Source: Triatoma infestans
Lineage: Eukaryota > Arthropoda > Insecta > Hemiptera > Reduviidae
Reading direction: 5' to 3'
DNA: 64,000 bases
Assembly: GCA_011037195.1 (NCBI GenBank)
Contig: JAAEAF010014397.1
Span: forward strand, 124,001 to 188,000
In this document: positions 21,187 through 33,184 of the stretch, piece by piece
Layout: every line of letters starts with the position of its first letter
Position numbering within the stretch: position 1 is the first letter of the stretch
Made by a program: the position numbers and the translations under genes
The notes under the pieces: model-generated
What the model was told of the DNA's origin: nothing
The model's database searches: none
What the model saw: only the letters and a program-made list of their open reading frames with translations

Positions 21187-23999
21187 TAGTGTCACTTCTA
21201 AAGCTGAAACAACACTGACAAGAAATAGGGTGGATAGTGTAGTGTAGTGAGTTGAAGGGTGAAGGTTAGCTTCTCCCTCCCTTATGTAGAACGCTCGTGG
21301 TAATATGCGAGGTTTAATTTTCTCTTCTTTACGTGTGATTGGCGGAGAAGAAGATTATTTTTTTTTCGCAAAAAAGGCGTTCAATTAAGTTTAGATATGT
21401 CCATTCATATAACATAGAAAACAAATAAACGTCAACAAATAATAAGTTTCAGGAAAACTTGCCGATTATAATCATGTAAATTGCAATGAGAGAATGTCAT
21501 GTGAGTGTTTCACACCAGATTATTAATTTCAATTGTAGTTCCCAGAATAAGTGTTCTTTACTTCTTTCTTTTTTTTTTAAAGATCTTTTTTGAATTTCGT
21601 AAAGTTAATTTTAAAGTTTAGCAAAGAATAAACGGTTATTTCGGTCAGTTTTATTAATTGTAAAACTTGAGTTATAAATGTTAACCATTACATTATATTG
21701 GGAGTTAAGTTCAAGTATTTTGCTGCGCTATTTATTTAAGGAAGGGCTGAGCCTATATACATTGATTTGTTGTGTATTTTGTCAACGTTAAAATTTCAAT
21801 CAAAGTTTTATGTGTTTTTGAATACTTTTATAGTTTATAGAAAACGGTTAACTTTTCATTATTGAAAATAAAGGTTTAATTTTTTCAGTTTTCATATTTA
21901 ATCGTGTTTTATTTCAGAAAAAAAATAAATTTCCTTGTTCTGTGTTCTTGAAGCCAACTTTATTGCTACCATAATTTCTTATTATCTCTGTAGTAGAAAT
22001 CTCTTTTAAGTATTTTGAGGACGTTTTGTAACGAAATTACACAGAGATTATTTAGGTTAATTATTGAGATGCGTAATAAGATTTATTTTTATCAGAGATT
22101 TTTACTTTTTCCATTTATAGCCTACTTTGTATTGTGATCAAATCATCGATCGTTAAAATCGAGTTCGCCCCTCATCAGTATGTTGCTACCTTGATAAACA
22201 ATGTGATAACACTATAACAATAGCTACACGATTCAATACCCAGTAAACTCAGTGTCGTGTAGTACACATTACTCACGGTTTATGAAAAAACATGCTGATG
22301 ATGGACGATTCGACCGAAATTAGAAGATAATCGTAAAATGAAGCAAACTATCATGGAAGAAATCTCTGATGTTTTCTAAAATTGATGATTGATGATCTCT
22401 GGTTGTATTACACAATTTAGAAGATTGTTTTAAATCATTGTCTGTGAGAATATTTTTCATTTATGTAGATAAAAGACCACAGATCTTTTGACGTTTATTA
22501 TACTTTTTCCTTACCGTTTGTTTATCTGGATATGATCAGGTGATTTAAAAAAAGGCAATTAAAAATAGGTCCTATTAAAATTTGGAAATCCTTCAAGAGT
22601 TGTTGTAACCGAGATATCAATGGTAGGCTTTCTTAATGGAGAAATTTGAGTAAACTGTCTTTGTAAGTATACTGTTATTTATAGATAATCAACTAGATAC
22701 ATTTGACAATTATCCAAAAGGATGTAACTTATCCATTTATAGTGTTCTCTCTTGCATAGACCACAGAATGAGTGAAATAGAAGAACATTTCCTTTTCAAC
22801 ATAGTAATTACCGTCTCAACTTTTTATTTGAAGTGGCCTTTAAAACCTTTGTGAGAATTGCAACTACCTGAATAAAATTTAAGATTTTGCTACCATCTGG
22901 TTTATAGTGAAGCAGAGTGAAGAAATCGAGTGGAAGAGAAAACAGTGTTGGCAGTTTTAATCTGTAAGATGGTGGCAGAGAAGTGTATCCCGTCGTCCTT
23001 GGTATTCCTGCTTTTCACCATTTGGCCAACAACTTTGCCCCTGCTGCTCCAGCATTAGTAGCGTTTCTCTTTCTACCTTGGAACCCTGGAGACATTCATA
23101 AACACTCTCCAAGCTTAATTCTGTTTGTTTTCTCTAGATAACGGCCCCCCCCTTCTTGCTTTCAACTGTGTAGAAATGAAGGGGATTTGATTATTTTCCA
23201 GGCTGTAATTAAAAGCCATTTCTCAAGGTTTAAACCGGTACTTTTGAAACACCTCATCCTCCATTTATTTATCCATTTAATGAAAGGTTTCTTAATATTT
23301 ACTAGCTACTTGTTCAGAGCAGGCAAGTATTAAAACAAAAAAAAAAAATTAATTAATAATAAAAAGGACGATTCGTATTGCTGTTTTCATTTAGTTGCCT
23401 TGTTTTTAAAAGACTGCAAAGACATCACAGTTAAAACATTTTTCCAAATTGTTCACATTTTCTGGGCAATTGAATTTTATCGGAAATTACTCTTTAGCTA
23501 TTGTCTTTTTTTCTTTTTTTTTTAGTTGGAGTTTTTAACTTTTTTTTTTTTAACTGTTCCAGTAATTATAGAGTAGACGTGAGTGTTAATTCTCTTATTT
23601 AAATTCAGAAAGAATCTGGGAAAACAATTTCTCAGAAACTTAGATTTTCTTTCTCTTAATATTCTACTAATTTATTTGAGAAAAATTATTTTTTATAATC
23701 CAGTGGTTCCGCGTTCCACCTAAAAGGATATCAACATTTCTTCGTGCCATCGTCTGTGGGTGAATATATGACAAATTTCGGCATCAAAATGCCGCTGTAA
23801 AACACTCACAAGTCATTCACTTACTGCTTACCGTTATCTATAAAATGACAAAAACTTTTCTTGATATTTCAAATTTTACTCCAGTTTCTGCCTGCATTAA
23901 ATGTAGAGATGTAAGGGGGGGGCAAGTACCTGTACAGTAAGTGAACAAAAAAATTAATACCGATCTCACATCGGCGTGAAATTTAACGCCAAAAATTCT
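21187..23999. other. Long unassigned stretch with two repeat scraps
   Basis: Positions 21485-21530 match the 3' end of family X (GTGAGTGTTTCACACCAG). At 22291-22380 there is a diverged hammerhead-type unit (CUGAUGA at 22295-22301, GG/CC stem II, GAA, but no ACCGGU) with a GAAGCAAACTATCATGGAAG block like family B. The rest, including the G+C-richer 22960-23160, shows no gene I can support. Confidence 0.45.
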
Positions 24000-24850
24000 G
24001 CAGAACTTCCATAAATCAATTTTTTTCAAGAGAAATGTTCCACATAACAGATTTGTATCTGTGCAATAGTTTAAAGAAAAACTTTGTAGTAATATTAAAA
24101 AAAAAAATAAAAATAAAAATAAAAAAATCTCAAAACCTATACTGCAACGTTGCATTTTCGGTTAACCAATTTTCTCACCTTTGGAATTCTAGCTATGCTT
24201 TTTCTGTATAATAATATGATAAAGGTGACACAATACCATACATTGTATTGAATTAATACTTTAGACGAAAGCTAAATACCCCAAAAAAATTAAATTTTTC
24301 CAGGGAAATGGAATGTAATTGGTGTGTTGTGATGTAATAGTTGTGGCGTGAGCGGTTTAGTAAAGGGCTTGTAAGTATATATTATGTTTAAGAGAGAAGT
24401 ATTAGTAATAATCTCAAGAGAGCACTACTGTTTTGAAATAAATATATTATTCTTTAAAGATATTTAAATATTTTACATCACAAGTATTATGCCTAATAGA
24501 TAAATTGTTAATTTAGAATAAATGCCAATCTCTATCACTGGCATTGAGTTTAAGAAAGTGATTTCTAAAGAAAGTGTTCTGTGCTTGAATATCTGTTCAG
24601 CTGCCTTGAAAGAATGTCTTCTAATTGTTCATTCAAATCTTCCCCTGTGAGAAGAAGGCTAGGCAATGCTAACAAGGTTCATGAACTTTTCCTGTAACTG
24701 TACTCTCTTCTACCTGCGTGTACCCTTTTTTGCCAACGAGCTTGCATTTTCTTCATATCGTAATTTTCTTTAAATAAAATATATATAATTTCTTGCATCC
24801 ATTATAGAAATGCTTTATATAAAAGTGATAGGCATTTACGTGTATATATA
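24000..24850 (-). mobile_element. Family X fragment carrying a repeat Y insertion
   Basis: X-type blocks (CTGCAGAACTTCC, CGGTTAACCAATTTTCTC, TTTTTCCAGGGAAATG) lie at 24000-24313, and X resumes after Y (GAAATGCTTTATATAAAAGT). Diverged. Confidence 0.5.
24314..24806 (+). mobile_element. Repeat Y (putative solo LTR)
   Basis: Starts TGTAATTGG and ends TTGCATCCATTATA, where the other copies end ATCACA. The flanks GGAA/GAAA differ by one base, consistent with an old 4-bp duplication. It is collinear with the 12211 copy through the AGCGG, AGGGCTTGTAAGTAT and TTTCTTGCATCCAT blocks. Confidence 0.7.
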
Positions 24851-24877
24851 GTAAGAATTAATGTGAAGTAATGCCTA

Positions 24878-25055
24878 TTTTTCAGGCGGCTTAACGTCCA
24901 GCTATCAAATAGGTATCATGGACGGGGGCGGTAACACATACTTTACTATTCACATTTTTTAAATGAATAAAAAATTTATTAGCTATACGCGGGACTCGAA
25001 CTGGGGACCTCCCAGTTACAAGTCCATTCTCATAACCACTACACCAACACCTCCC
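24878..25055 (-). mobile_element. SINE2 (second tRNA-derived family)
   Basis: On the minus strand the head has an A box (GGTGTAGTGGTTATG) and a B box (AGTTCGAGTCCCG). It is followed by an A/T-rich body and a tail with GCTGGACGTTAAGCCGCCTG. The tail matches the plus-strand copy at 41738-41930 (TTGGACTTAAAGCCCGCCAG). It is unrelated to the SINE1 body. Confidence 0.75.
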
Positions 25056-25084
25056 ACTTGTATGTAGAATATACGGGGTTTTAA

Positions 25085-25360
25085 AAGAACATCATGGAGC
25101 CTTTTTCGAGAAAATTTCAAAAAAACTGCAAAAAAAATAAATACAATAGTCGCACTTCCACTTAATGGATTTTGCCTGATACGTTCATGCCACATGCGTT
25201 CATATTATTTAGTTTGAGTCCCTGCGACACGAAAAATGTTTTTTTTCGTACATAAGAGACTGCAAAATATGTACGTATTTCCGGTGATAACTGAATTCCG
25301 GAAATTTGACATGAAAGCAATAATTACTCCACTTACTACGAATTAGAGAAAGTAAAATTA
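25085..25360 (-). mobile_element. Family X, 5' half
   Basis: The minus orientation carries the GATAACTG..ATTTCCGG..GTACATA block, the CATGATCC-like region and the terminal ACTTTCTCTAATTC, an eroded 5' subterminal repeat at about 25340-25355. Confidence 0.65.
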
Positions 25361-26029
25361 GGTAAACAAATAAGAATATTTATTTTAGTTTTTGAAACTT
25401 ACTTCTGTATTCTATTCTATTCTATAACTTGGGGCCTCCAAAGAGGTTCAGCACTTAGACCACAGGCTAGGGCCATTGTGCACCCCTGAAGAACGCCTTA
25501 CATCAGTCCTTTATCATTAGAGAACGCCAGTGGTGAGGCGAGTAAAATTTCTGATCCCGCCTTCGGCTCCAGAATGTGGGACACCAATTTCAGCAATCGT
25601 CTGCGAGCAAAAACTTAGTTTCCGTAACAGTTAAATACTTAACATATTTAGAAACGAAATATGCTTTTCCAAAATTATTACGTAACAGAACTAAATAAAA
25701 ACAAGATAACTTTTAACATCAAACTCTAGTTAGTTATTTTTAAGCGTAAATTACATAGAAATATTAATTTTGTTCTATATATTTGTATTTGAAATGTAAC
25801 ACTTTTGAAAATATGCATAAATATCTGGTGCGAAGTGGTATTAACAATTTAATAGCTTTAACTAAAGATTTATTAAATCGTTCTTCTTCCGAATCCCAAA
25901 ATTAAAGAGTTCTTGGTGATAAAGAGTTCTATATAGTTAAGAACGTTCCATATAGCAAATTCCAAACTAAACAGTAAGGACAGCTTCAAAACCTTATGCT
26001 TTTATATTTGTATAACAAATTAAATTATA
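25361..26029. other. Unassigned, with a LINE-like 3' tail at 25412-25615
   Basis: The G+C-richer block 25430-25615, read on the minus strand, ends in (ATAGA)n at 25412-25430. This is the form of a LINE 3' UTR with a pentamer tail. No coding part is visible. The rest is unassigned. Confidence 0.45.
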
Positions 26030-26240
26030 TCACCTGGAGTAAGAGAAAGTCGTGTGTGTGTGTGTGTGTGTTTCTCCAAATTTTTCCTATTTCCGGTCCT
26101 ACGAAACATGTATTTCCTATGGAAATCCACCTTTGAAAATTTTATACCATCAATATAATTTTTTTTTTTTCAAATATAAGAGAAAGATGCGATAGTAATG
26201 TGATTTCACAATAATTCTCCTTTAGCTGGCTGATCGGACC
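26030..26240. mobile_element. Possible rearranged family X scrap
   Basis: Contains GGAGTAAGAGAAAGTCGTGTG, a (TG)n tract and TATTTCCGG blocks of X, but out of the usual order. Low certainty. Confidence 0.35.
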
Positions 26241-27412
26241 AAATTTTTCTCATCAAATAAATGACTATTTTCTATAAAATTTCTGTTTTTATTTCATTGA
26301 TTCCATGATAAATACCAGTTTTAATCAAATTAATTTTGGAGTATATTTGAAATTTAATAACAGAAACCTTATAAAAGATATGTATGTAAAGGTTTATAAT
26401 CGACGTAATGAACCCTTGAAAGCTTTAATGATATTAAAGGTACTGAAAGTTTTGAGGGCTCACCGTTTTAGCAGACGCCCGCTGTATCTAATCTAATTGA
26501 GCCAGCTTCAGGGTCCGAAATGTAAACTTGGTGGGGTCAGCATTACTAAATTTATGTTGAACATAGTATATATATATATATATATATATATACTTGTGGT
26601 CATAATAGAAGAACAAGATGATGAAGGTCGGTGCAGGGGAGTAACCTCTCCACAAATTGTCCTATATTTTGTCTGTACTTTGTAACACAGCATATTGTAA
26701 ATGACCTACTAATTTTATTTCGTTTACTCTATACAAACATGTTCAACTTTACCATTCGCATTAATGATGATACTACCATCAGTTATGGCCATAGTTTTCA
26801 TTTTGTTTCTACATTAATACTAACGCCTCTCCCAATCTTTCTTCATCTTCTCTCTTAGTCTCTCTCTTTCTCCTTTTATTCCTTTGTTATTGTGCTGTTT
26901 GTTTGAATTTTCGTTTTGTAAATGTGATTATACTCTGTCCTGCTGCATGTTTACATATTACACTTTATACCGATATTAATTGCTATCCTCTACACTTTAA
27001 TGGGATCTATTAATTCGTAGATTATTGTGTACAGATAATATGATCTAGAACTTGGTATATTTAATTGTTTTTCGTTGTTTCCTTAACATTATTTTGAGGG
27101 CGTTTCATGCATCAGATTGTTTTATTGCCTTTTCTAACATAATTGCATTAAAACAAATGTTGGCTTTAAAACTTTGCATTTGACAAAATTTACTATTCGG
27201 GCTATATTTTATTGTTACTCCAGCAGAAAGTTCTTTCGTTGATATGTCATATTTAAGTAGATCATATATAAAATATTTAATACTGAAACTATTTTTTTTC
27301 CTTATATCATCACAACCTCTCCGAATAACATCACTATTGTCACTGTTGTGTAGTATATCAGAAGAAAATCATAAAAGTAATGAAACTTCCTGTTCACTAT
27401 TTTTGAAAAAAT
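26241..27412. other. Unassigned A+T-rich stretch with a (TA)n tract
   Basis: A (TA)n microsatellite lies at 26567-26592. No gene recognised. Confidence 0.45.
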
Positions 27413-27427
27413 CAGCCATTGCATGAT

Positions 27428-28375
27428 TATTATTATTCGCAGAAGGGGAGGGCAAACCCTACGCTATCCAAAGCCTCCCAGGGCCCATATAGCTACCCCT
27501 AAAGAATAACAACCACTGGGACTAGAATGAAAATCCAGGCCCAGGTTTTAACCATCTAAGTTTCACCACAGACCGAACAAATCGGACCAAAACCTTAAAA
27601 GGACACAGCTTAAGATCCTCTACCGATATCCTACTCCGGCCGAAGGTCCTAAACCTAATCTCCTCACAACCCAAACAATTCGCATCAGATGCATGGGTGT
27701 TTTCCTCCTCAGTCTCACAAACTCTACAAAAGGGGTCAGGCACGAGTCCCATTATATAGAGATGTCTCCTTAAACCACAATGCCCAGTGAGGAATCCAAC
27801 CAGATGTCTGAGGGAGGTCCGTGAAAGACATCGGACCCCGCTACTCAAAGCTCCGTCCGGGCCCCCAATGAGCATTTTAGACTGCCGACAACCCACTGCA
27901 CTCATCCATAAGGATGAGTGCTGTGAGGTCATCCACGTCTGAAAGCCCGACAAACATGTGCCAGAAGACACACCAACAGCAGGCTCTGGACCAATGAAAG
28001 GGAGAGAGGCACCTAATTTGGCAAACCTATCCACCTCCTCATTCCCAAAAATTCCCATATGACCTGGAACCCAGACCAGAAGCACATCCTTTAATGAAGA
28101 AAGATCTTCCAGTCTTTTAGAACATTCCAACACCAATCTGGAAGTGAAGACACATGAATTAAGCGCCTTCAACGCAGCCTGGCTGATCCGAGCAGATACA
28201 AACACCCTTTAAATTAGTGTTACGCACCCTCTCATCCAAAATACAGCAAAGAATTGCATAAACCTCAGCCTGGAAAACGGTGGCCCACTCACCAAGAGGC
28301 GCTACCAAATGATCTCCCGTCTCAAAATAGACGGCAGCCCCAGACCTACCATCCATCCTGGAACCGTCTGTGTAG
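27428..28375 (-). mobile_element. R1/LOA-like LINE insertion, 5'-truncated, with target duplications
   Basis: A 948-bp insertion flanked by identical 15-bp copies of CAGCCATTGCATGAT (27413-27427 and 28376-28390). The 3' UTR ends in a short (AAT)n tail at the left edge. The left and right edges are fixed by the duplication, which makes this one of the best-delimited elements in the window. Confidence 0.92.
27522..28375 (-). pseudogene. RNase H and zinc-knuckle end of an R1/LOA-like ORF2
   Basis: The minus-strand frame opens with the RNase H start YTDGSRMDGRSGAAVYF (first catalytic D) and continues through GEWATVFQAEVYAI (catalytic E). It reaches CICSD near 28190, where one extra base shifts the frame. 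In the next frame SQAALKALNS (the DSQAA motif) resumes, followed by VWVPGHMGIFGNEEVDRFAK (catalytic D). Beyond RNase H comes LTGHCGLRRHLYIMGL and a cysteine/histidine motif (FCRVCETEEENTHA...C). It ends at a stop at 27522. RNase H in this position occurs in the R1, LOA and I groups. The upstream endonuclease and reverse transcriptase were lost by truncation, and the frame break means it is dead. Confidence 0.85.
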
Positions 28376-28390
28376 CAGCCATTGCATGAT

Positions 28391-29599
28391 ACACAGCTTT
28401 TCGTCATAATCATGAACGAATACTTGTTAGGAAATTTTAATTGATATCTTCCTGAAGAGGAAACATTTATGTTTATGTGATGGCATATCAGATTAGTTCC
28501 CTGTTATCCGCAAGGAACTCCCACGGTCGTATCTTTAAACGAAGCCAACCAAGAGTTGGAGATGAAGAATCGCCCTGCTTACTCTACCGTAGGTGTCTAT
28601 ATTGATGGAAAAAAGAACAGTGGACGCCCAATTCTATCACCATCTTCAAGAACGAAGACTACCAGCCAACAACAAACATCCAGTCAACAAACTATTAATT
28701 TTGCCAATCTCATTTAGTTTTCTCTCCCCGTCTCTTAATCTTTTAATTATGTCAAGTCCTTACAATATATTATTAATTATAGTGCAGTAGTCATAACATT
28801 TAGTTATTAATTATAAATCCCTGAAACTCGCACTACATTAGTTCAGTTTACCCCTTACAACTAAAGTAGCAACGAAATGTGTAATGTTTTCTTAAAAATA
28901 TGCTCACCATTGATGAGTTGAAAATTTGAAAATTATATTCCAAAAACCTGGACATTAATTTCGAAATAAAATATGATGAAAGTTTGTATAAATTGTTGTT
29001 GTTTACTCAATGTTGAGATATAAATAAAAAAATTTTACTTCTTATTTTATACGTTTAAAGAAACAGCAACTATAGGACTCCTAGACAACCATGGACGTAG
29101 CCAAGGCGGGGGGTCCCCTGTCCCCCTTTAAAGCTAGGAAATAATAAAAATATTTAAATATGTAATAACAGATAATGAATATTAAATAAACAGCAAAAAC
29201 TGGAATTTTTATAGACGTTACTTAGGTCATCCAAGTTGGATACATAAAAATCCAATAAAGCGATACTTCTCTAACCACACTTTATAATAAGTAACAAAAG
29301 TAACAGACAAAGACGAGGAAAATTCTGATGCATAAAAGTTCACCAAAAACTAACATCACCCACTAAACTTTGAACACTAACACTACTAGGAAGCTCTGAA
29401 AAGTCTATATTGAATTGCCTAGCGGTAATTAGTCGATTGTTTGTGGTCATTAAAGTAATCATTATTCAAATCACTAGTGTCCCTCCACCACTAATAAGTA
29501 CTTTATACCACTAATACTTTTATTTAACTTTGCTTACTGTTAAAATAGAGTTCTGAATATTCTTCCAGCGATGGCAGTCGTAATAAACCATTAAGGTTG
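28391..29599. other. Unassigned stretch
   Basis: Positions 28500-28700 are less A/T-rich but have no identifiable domain. The rest is A+T-rich. Confidence 0.4.
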
Positions 29600-30430
29600 G
29601 AGTCTCACAGCTGTCTGCTACAAGACAGCTGATTACGTAAACGGATGCTCGCGAAACGACGCTTCAATCGTCGTGATGGGTTAGAGGGGAGAGTTGTGAC
29701 CGAGAGCTTGTGATGAGAAGATAGTTGGGAATGGAACTTTAGATAACAGGACTTGGCTAACGCAGAAACGAAGGGAATTTTAAGGTCATTGTGGATGGTG
29801 TGATTGGAAACGTAGAAGAGAGTATTGACCATGGTGGGTAGGATTTTGGACTGTAGGGATTGAATGCAATAAAGATTTGAATGTCTGGCTGTCCATATAG
29901 GTCGATTGCGTAAGTCAAAACATAGGCTAATAAAGAATAATATAGTTTTGTTTGTTATGTAATTAAGTTTCGAAGGTATGTCTAAACACGTTCTTTTCGA
30001 ACGTATGTTCTTTTTAGTCGAGTATGGGAATTCCCGGTTAGTCGTTTGTCAAGATTGACACCAAGGTAGTGAACTTTTGTGATGGTAGGTAAGAAAATAT
30101 ATAGGAGGAATGGTTTTTCGGTTTAATGTGAAGACTATGTAATTAGATATGAGCTGATTCACTTTAATTCTCCACTTTCGGAGCCAGGGTTCGAGGATGT
30201 TGGGATGTGATTGAAGATGGCAAGTTGATATGACGGGATCATAATTAGTGGATAGGATGGTCTTATCGTCGGTAAAGTGAAGGTGATAGTATTAAAATGT
30301 AGTGAGAGGTCTGCAGTGTATAATGTGTAAAGAAGAGGAGCAAGTGTGCATCCTTGTGAAACGCCAACGTGAAAAAAAGTTAAAAAAAAAGAGAGTAAAC
30401 GATCGCGTGCTTACAATTGATAATGAAATC
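29600..30430 (-). pseudogene. Jockey-like LINE, C-terminal half, decayed
   Basis: The minus strand contains the reverse transcriptase blocks in order with several frame breaks: QGCTLAPLLYT (the PQGS..LGP..Y motif, 30320-30360), FTDDKTIL (catalytic FADD-type box, 30260-30285), WLRKWRIKVN (30160-30190), VHYLGVNLDKRLT (30035-30080) and finally YVSNHTIHNDLKIPFV (29760-29820). This is the Jockey-clade order. The residues after it are poorly conserved. The copy is 5'-truncated and frame-shifted. A related but distinct copy lies at 33185-34065 in the same orientation. Confidence 0.8.
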
Positions 30431-31070
30431 CGTGGGACATTTAGCAATTGAGAGGAAACTATTACTATATAAGTATTGCAGTTGATCTGTATGTTGCTGT
30501 GGGTATTTTTAAAAATCTATGTTTTGTATCAATTTCTTTTGTCCAGTCAGAAGTCTGGTTATACAGTTAGTTGTATCATTTTCTAGTATCAATTATATTA
30601 ACTATTTTAATAATAAAGGAAATAGATTTAGCGTTTTTTACAAATCAAACAGTAAAACAGACAATATTCTGAACAACTTCCTTAAGTGCTTACACAGCAT
30701 TGAAAGCTTGAGAAGGTACAGTTATCATCAGTAAACATCTATAGCATCCCTAGTATTTTCAATCAGATACCGACAGCCTCTTTCACAAGCTTACTCCTTA
30801 TACTAAGTTTTGCTGATCGCTCTATTCAAAGACAGTGACGAGCAAGGAAACCCAATCATTTCTTCATAGTATCTAGAAAGGTTTTAGAAAAGTCTGTATA
30901 AAAATTCCTAACTTCTGTCCTGATAAAACTTTATTTCTCCATCTTTACGATGTCAATATTTCAATACGCCTTTCTTTTTACTTTCTATATTTCTCCCATT
31001 TTACTTGTACTATTTATTAAGTTATATGCGACGATTCCCCCCCCCCCCATTTCATTATATTTGATATGAT
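30431..31070. other. Unassigned stretch
   Basis: Nothing recognised. A C-run occurs at 31037-31048. Confidence 0.4.
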
Positions 31071-31190
31071 TTTTTTTCTTACTCCTAGAGGAGCACTGTT
31101 GCGATCGTGTTAATTTTCACCGGAAATACATATTTTGAGGTCCTCTTTTGAGTACGAAAAAAAATTTTTTTAGTGATTAGTCTCTGTTTG

Positions 31191-32198
31191 TCTTTTCGGA
31201 AGCCGCTCTTCCTCCACCTCTCAACGTGCCCCAACCACCTCAAACGAGCCTGTTTTACACTGGCCACTATATTCTCATTTTTGTAGAGCTGGTACAATTC
31301 TGCATTCGTTCTAGTGCGCCACTGTCCATCCACCATCTTGGCGCCAAACAGCTTTCTCAGTACCTTGCGCTCCCAAACCCCTAATACATTCTCCGAAGTC
31401 TTGGTCAAGACCCAGGTCTCACACGCGTATGTGACTACAGGTTGTCTGATACAGCATTATTTTGGCATCCCGTGACAACATCTTAAAGCGGAGCGCTTTA
31501 GACAGTGCAAATAAACATCTGTTGCCTGCCGCAATCCTAGATTTTATTTCATCTTCAATTTCATTTTTTTATGTCACGACTCCTCCCAAATATTTAAATG
31601 CGTCAGTTCCCGGAAAGATGTTCCCCTACATTTTGTACATTTGCTGGATTTGTTGGTTGGTTCCTCGTAGTTTTCATGTACTTTGTCTTTTTTTCATTCA
31701 TCGACAAACCAAGCTTCTTCGCTGAGCCCTCAAATTCTTGGAGCATACCAGCTAACGATCCTATTGTACGTCCTGTGAGCAAAACATCATCCGCATACGC
31801 AAGATGCTGGGTCATTCTATTGAAGATATATCCTCCGGGGTTCTTCTTACGGCACACTCCAAGGCCAGGTTGAATAATATAGGTGATACTGGATCCCCCT
31901 GCCTGAGGCCGCAATCTACTCTAAATTGATCTGACAGGGAATTCTGAATCTTCACCCTACAGTTGGTATCGTTCAGGCTAATCTTTACCAATCTAATTAG
32001 CTTTTCGGATATTCCCAAGCTTCTTATAGCTGTTAGCATTTCTTTTCTGTCAATCGAATTATAGGCTTGCTGAAAATCTATAAACAAGGATTGCAGGTCC
32101 AAATCTTGCTCGTAAGTCTTTTCCAGCATTTGCCTGACAGAGAAGGTATGGTCAACTGTTGATCGGTTCTTCCTAAATCCGCACTTGTAGTCACCATA
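31191..32198 (-). pseudogene. RTE reverse transcriptase fragment (inverted part)
   Basis: The minus translation starts with CGFRKNRSTVDHTFSVRQML, then DLQSLFIDFQQAYNSIDRKE (palm region with the catalytic D), LRQGDPVSPILFNLALECAV, AYADDVLL (catalytic YADD at 31783-31806), KTKYMKTTRN, and finally the post-RT block WERKVLRKLFGAKMVDGQWR..NAELYQLYKNENIVASV..LRWLGHVERW at 31200-31400. This is the RTE-clade order. Frames change at least twice (near 31860 and 31560). The endonuclease is missing. The protein text breaks off just where the plus-strand segment takes up. Confidence 0.88.
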
Positions 32199-32410
32199 CC
32201 GAAAAGACTCCTATATGGGAACCCAGAAGGAGCAAGAAAGAAAGGTAGGCCTCGTAAGTGGTGGATCGACGATGTCCAGGAAGACCTCACGAAATTGGGT
32301 GTCAGAAGATGGAGAAAAGTGACAATGGACAGAGACGAGTGGAAGAAAGCTGTTGATGAGGCCTTGGTCCATTTTGGACTGTAGTGCCATGGTAGTAGTA
32401 GTAGTAGTAG
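32197..32410 (+). pseudogene. RTE C-terminus and (TAG)n tail (non-inverted part)
   Basis: The plus-strand frame reads KRLLYGNPEGARKKGRPRKW, WIDDVQEDLTKLGVRRWRK and ends EALVHFGL-stop at about 32383. This is exactly the continuation expected after GHVERW of the inverted segment. A (TAG)n tail follows (32392-32410), as is usual for RTE short-repeat 3' ends. Confidence 0.88.
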
Positions 32411-32930
32411 TCTCTGTGTGTGTGAACGAAATTTCTCAAAAACGAAAAATCAGAAGAAGCTCAAACTTGGTATTCCATTCAGTTACCACCATAACATGAC
32501 ATGAAGGATTCAGTCTAGATCCATCTATCGGGAGTGCTAAATATTTTTGTTTTTCCAGTTTTAAGTGATTTTTCTCAATAACGGCTTCAAACGATTTTCT
32601 CCAAACTTAGTATATAAAGCTACAAATTTATTCGAAACATTTTCCCCGCAAAATTGATTTTCTTTTCGAGGTTCTTAGGGGAACAGGAATCTCTAAAGTA
32701 CCACTTCAATACAAGTTATGGCCATCTATATAATATTAAACATATTCAATGGAAACATCGATAGAATCCTAAATTTTAGGAAAATTTGTTAACTAAATGT
32801 GCGACTTTACAGATTCAATTTTTAGTTGTTTTTTTTTTTTAATTTCCTTGAATACGATTGTAACGATTTTCTTTAAATTTGGAACGCAAATTTGATTCTG
32901 CGGAACCTTTTTTTTTAGGCATTTACAATT

Positions 32931-33184
32931 AGATTATCATGCATCAAGTAAATCTGATGAATAAAGCTATGTACAAGAGTGGAGCAGATGTCTATTGACA
33001 ATCTCCAAAATATATTTTTAATAAGTGAGGAAGGAGATGTATAAACGGAAACTAGAGAATATGGATGAGAAGTGCTTTGGAAAATTATTAGGAAGGATTT
33101 AGTGAAAAGGTTTGATAGGAAAGTTAGACTGAGAAAAGTAAAAGATATTTACATTATACACATACTTACATAATTACATATTTA
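32931..33184. other. Unassigned stretch
   Basis: May include the 3' UTR of the Jockey copy next to it (ACATACTTACATAATTACAT-like repeats at 33150-33190). Confidence 0.4.

Larger units (their letters stand above)
31188..32410 (+). mobile_element. RTE-type LINE with 5' inversion (twin priming)
   Basis: The 3' segment (about 32197-32410) is on the plus strand and ends in (TAG)n. The upstream segment (31191-32198) is inverted. TAGTCTCTGT flanks both ends (31178-31187 and 32408-32417), although part could be the TAG tail. Both segments contain the stretch CCGAAAAGA at the break, a short duplication often seen in twin-primed insertions. Confidence 0.85.
31075..32930 (+). mobile_element. Family X copy split by an RTE insertion
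   Basis: The X 5' part (CTTACTCCTAG, GTTGCGATCGTG, CACCGGAAATACATAT, AGTGATTAGTCTCTGT) ends at 31187. X resumes at 32411 (TCTCTGTGTGTGTGAACG) and continues with the ATCGGGAGTGC and core blocks to about 32930. Confidence 0.8.

Noticed and set aside
22291..22320. Functional hammerhead motif
   Set aside because: CUGAUGA and GG/CC stem II are recognisable, but ACCGGU is lost after GAA, so only a relic remains.
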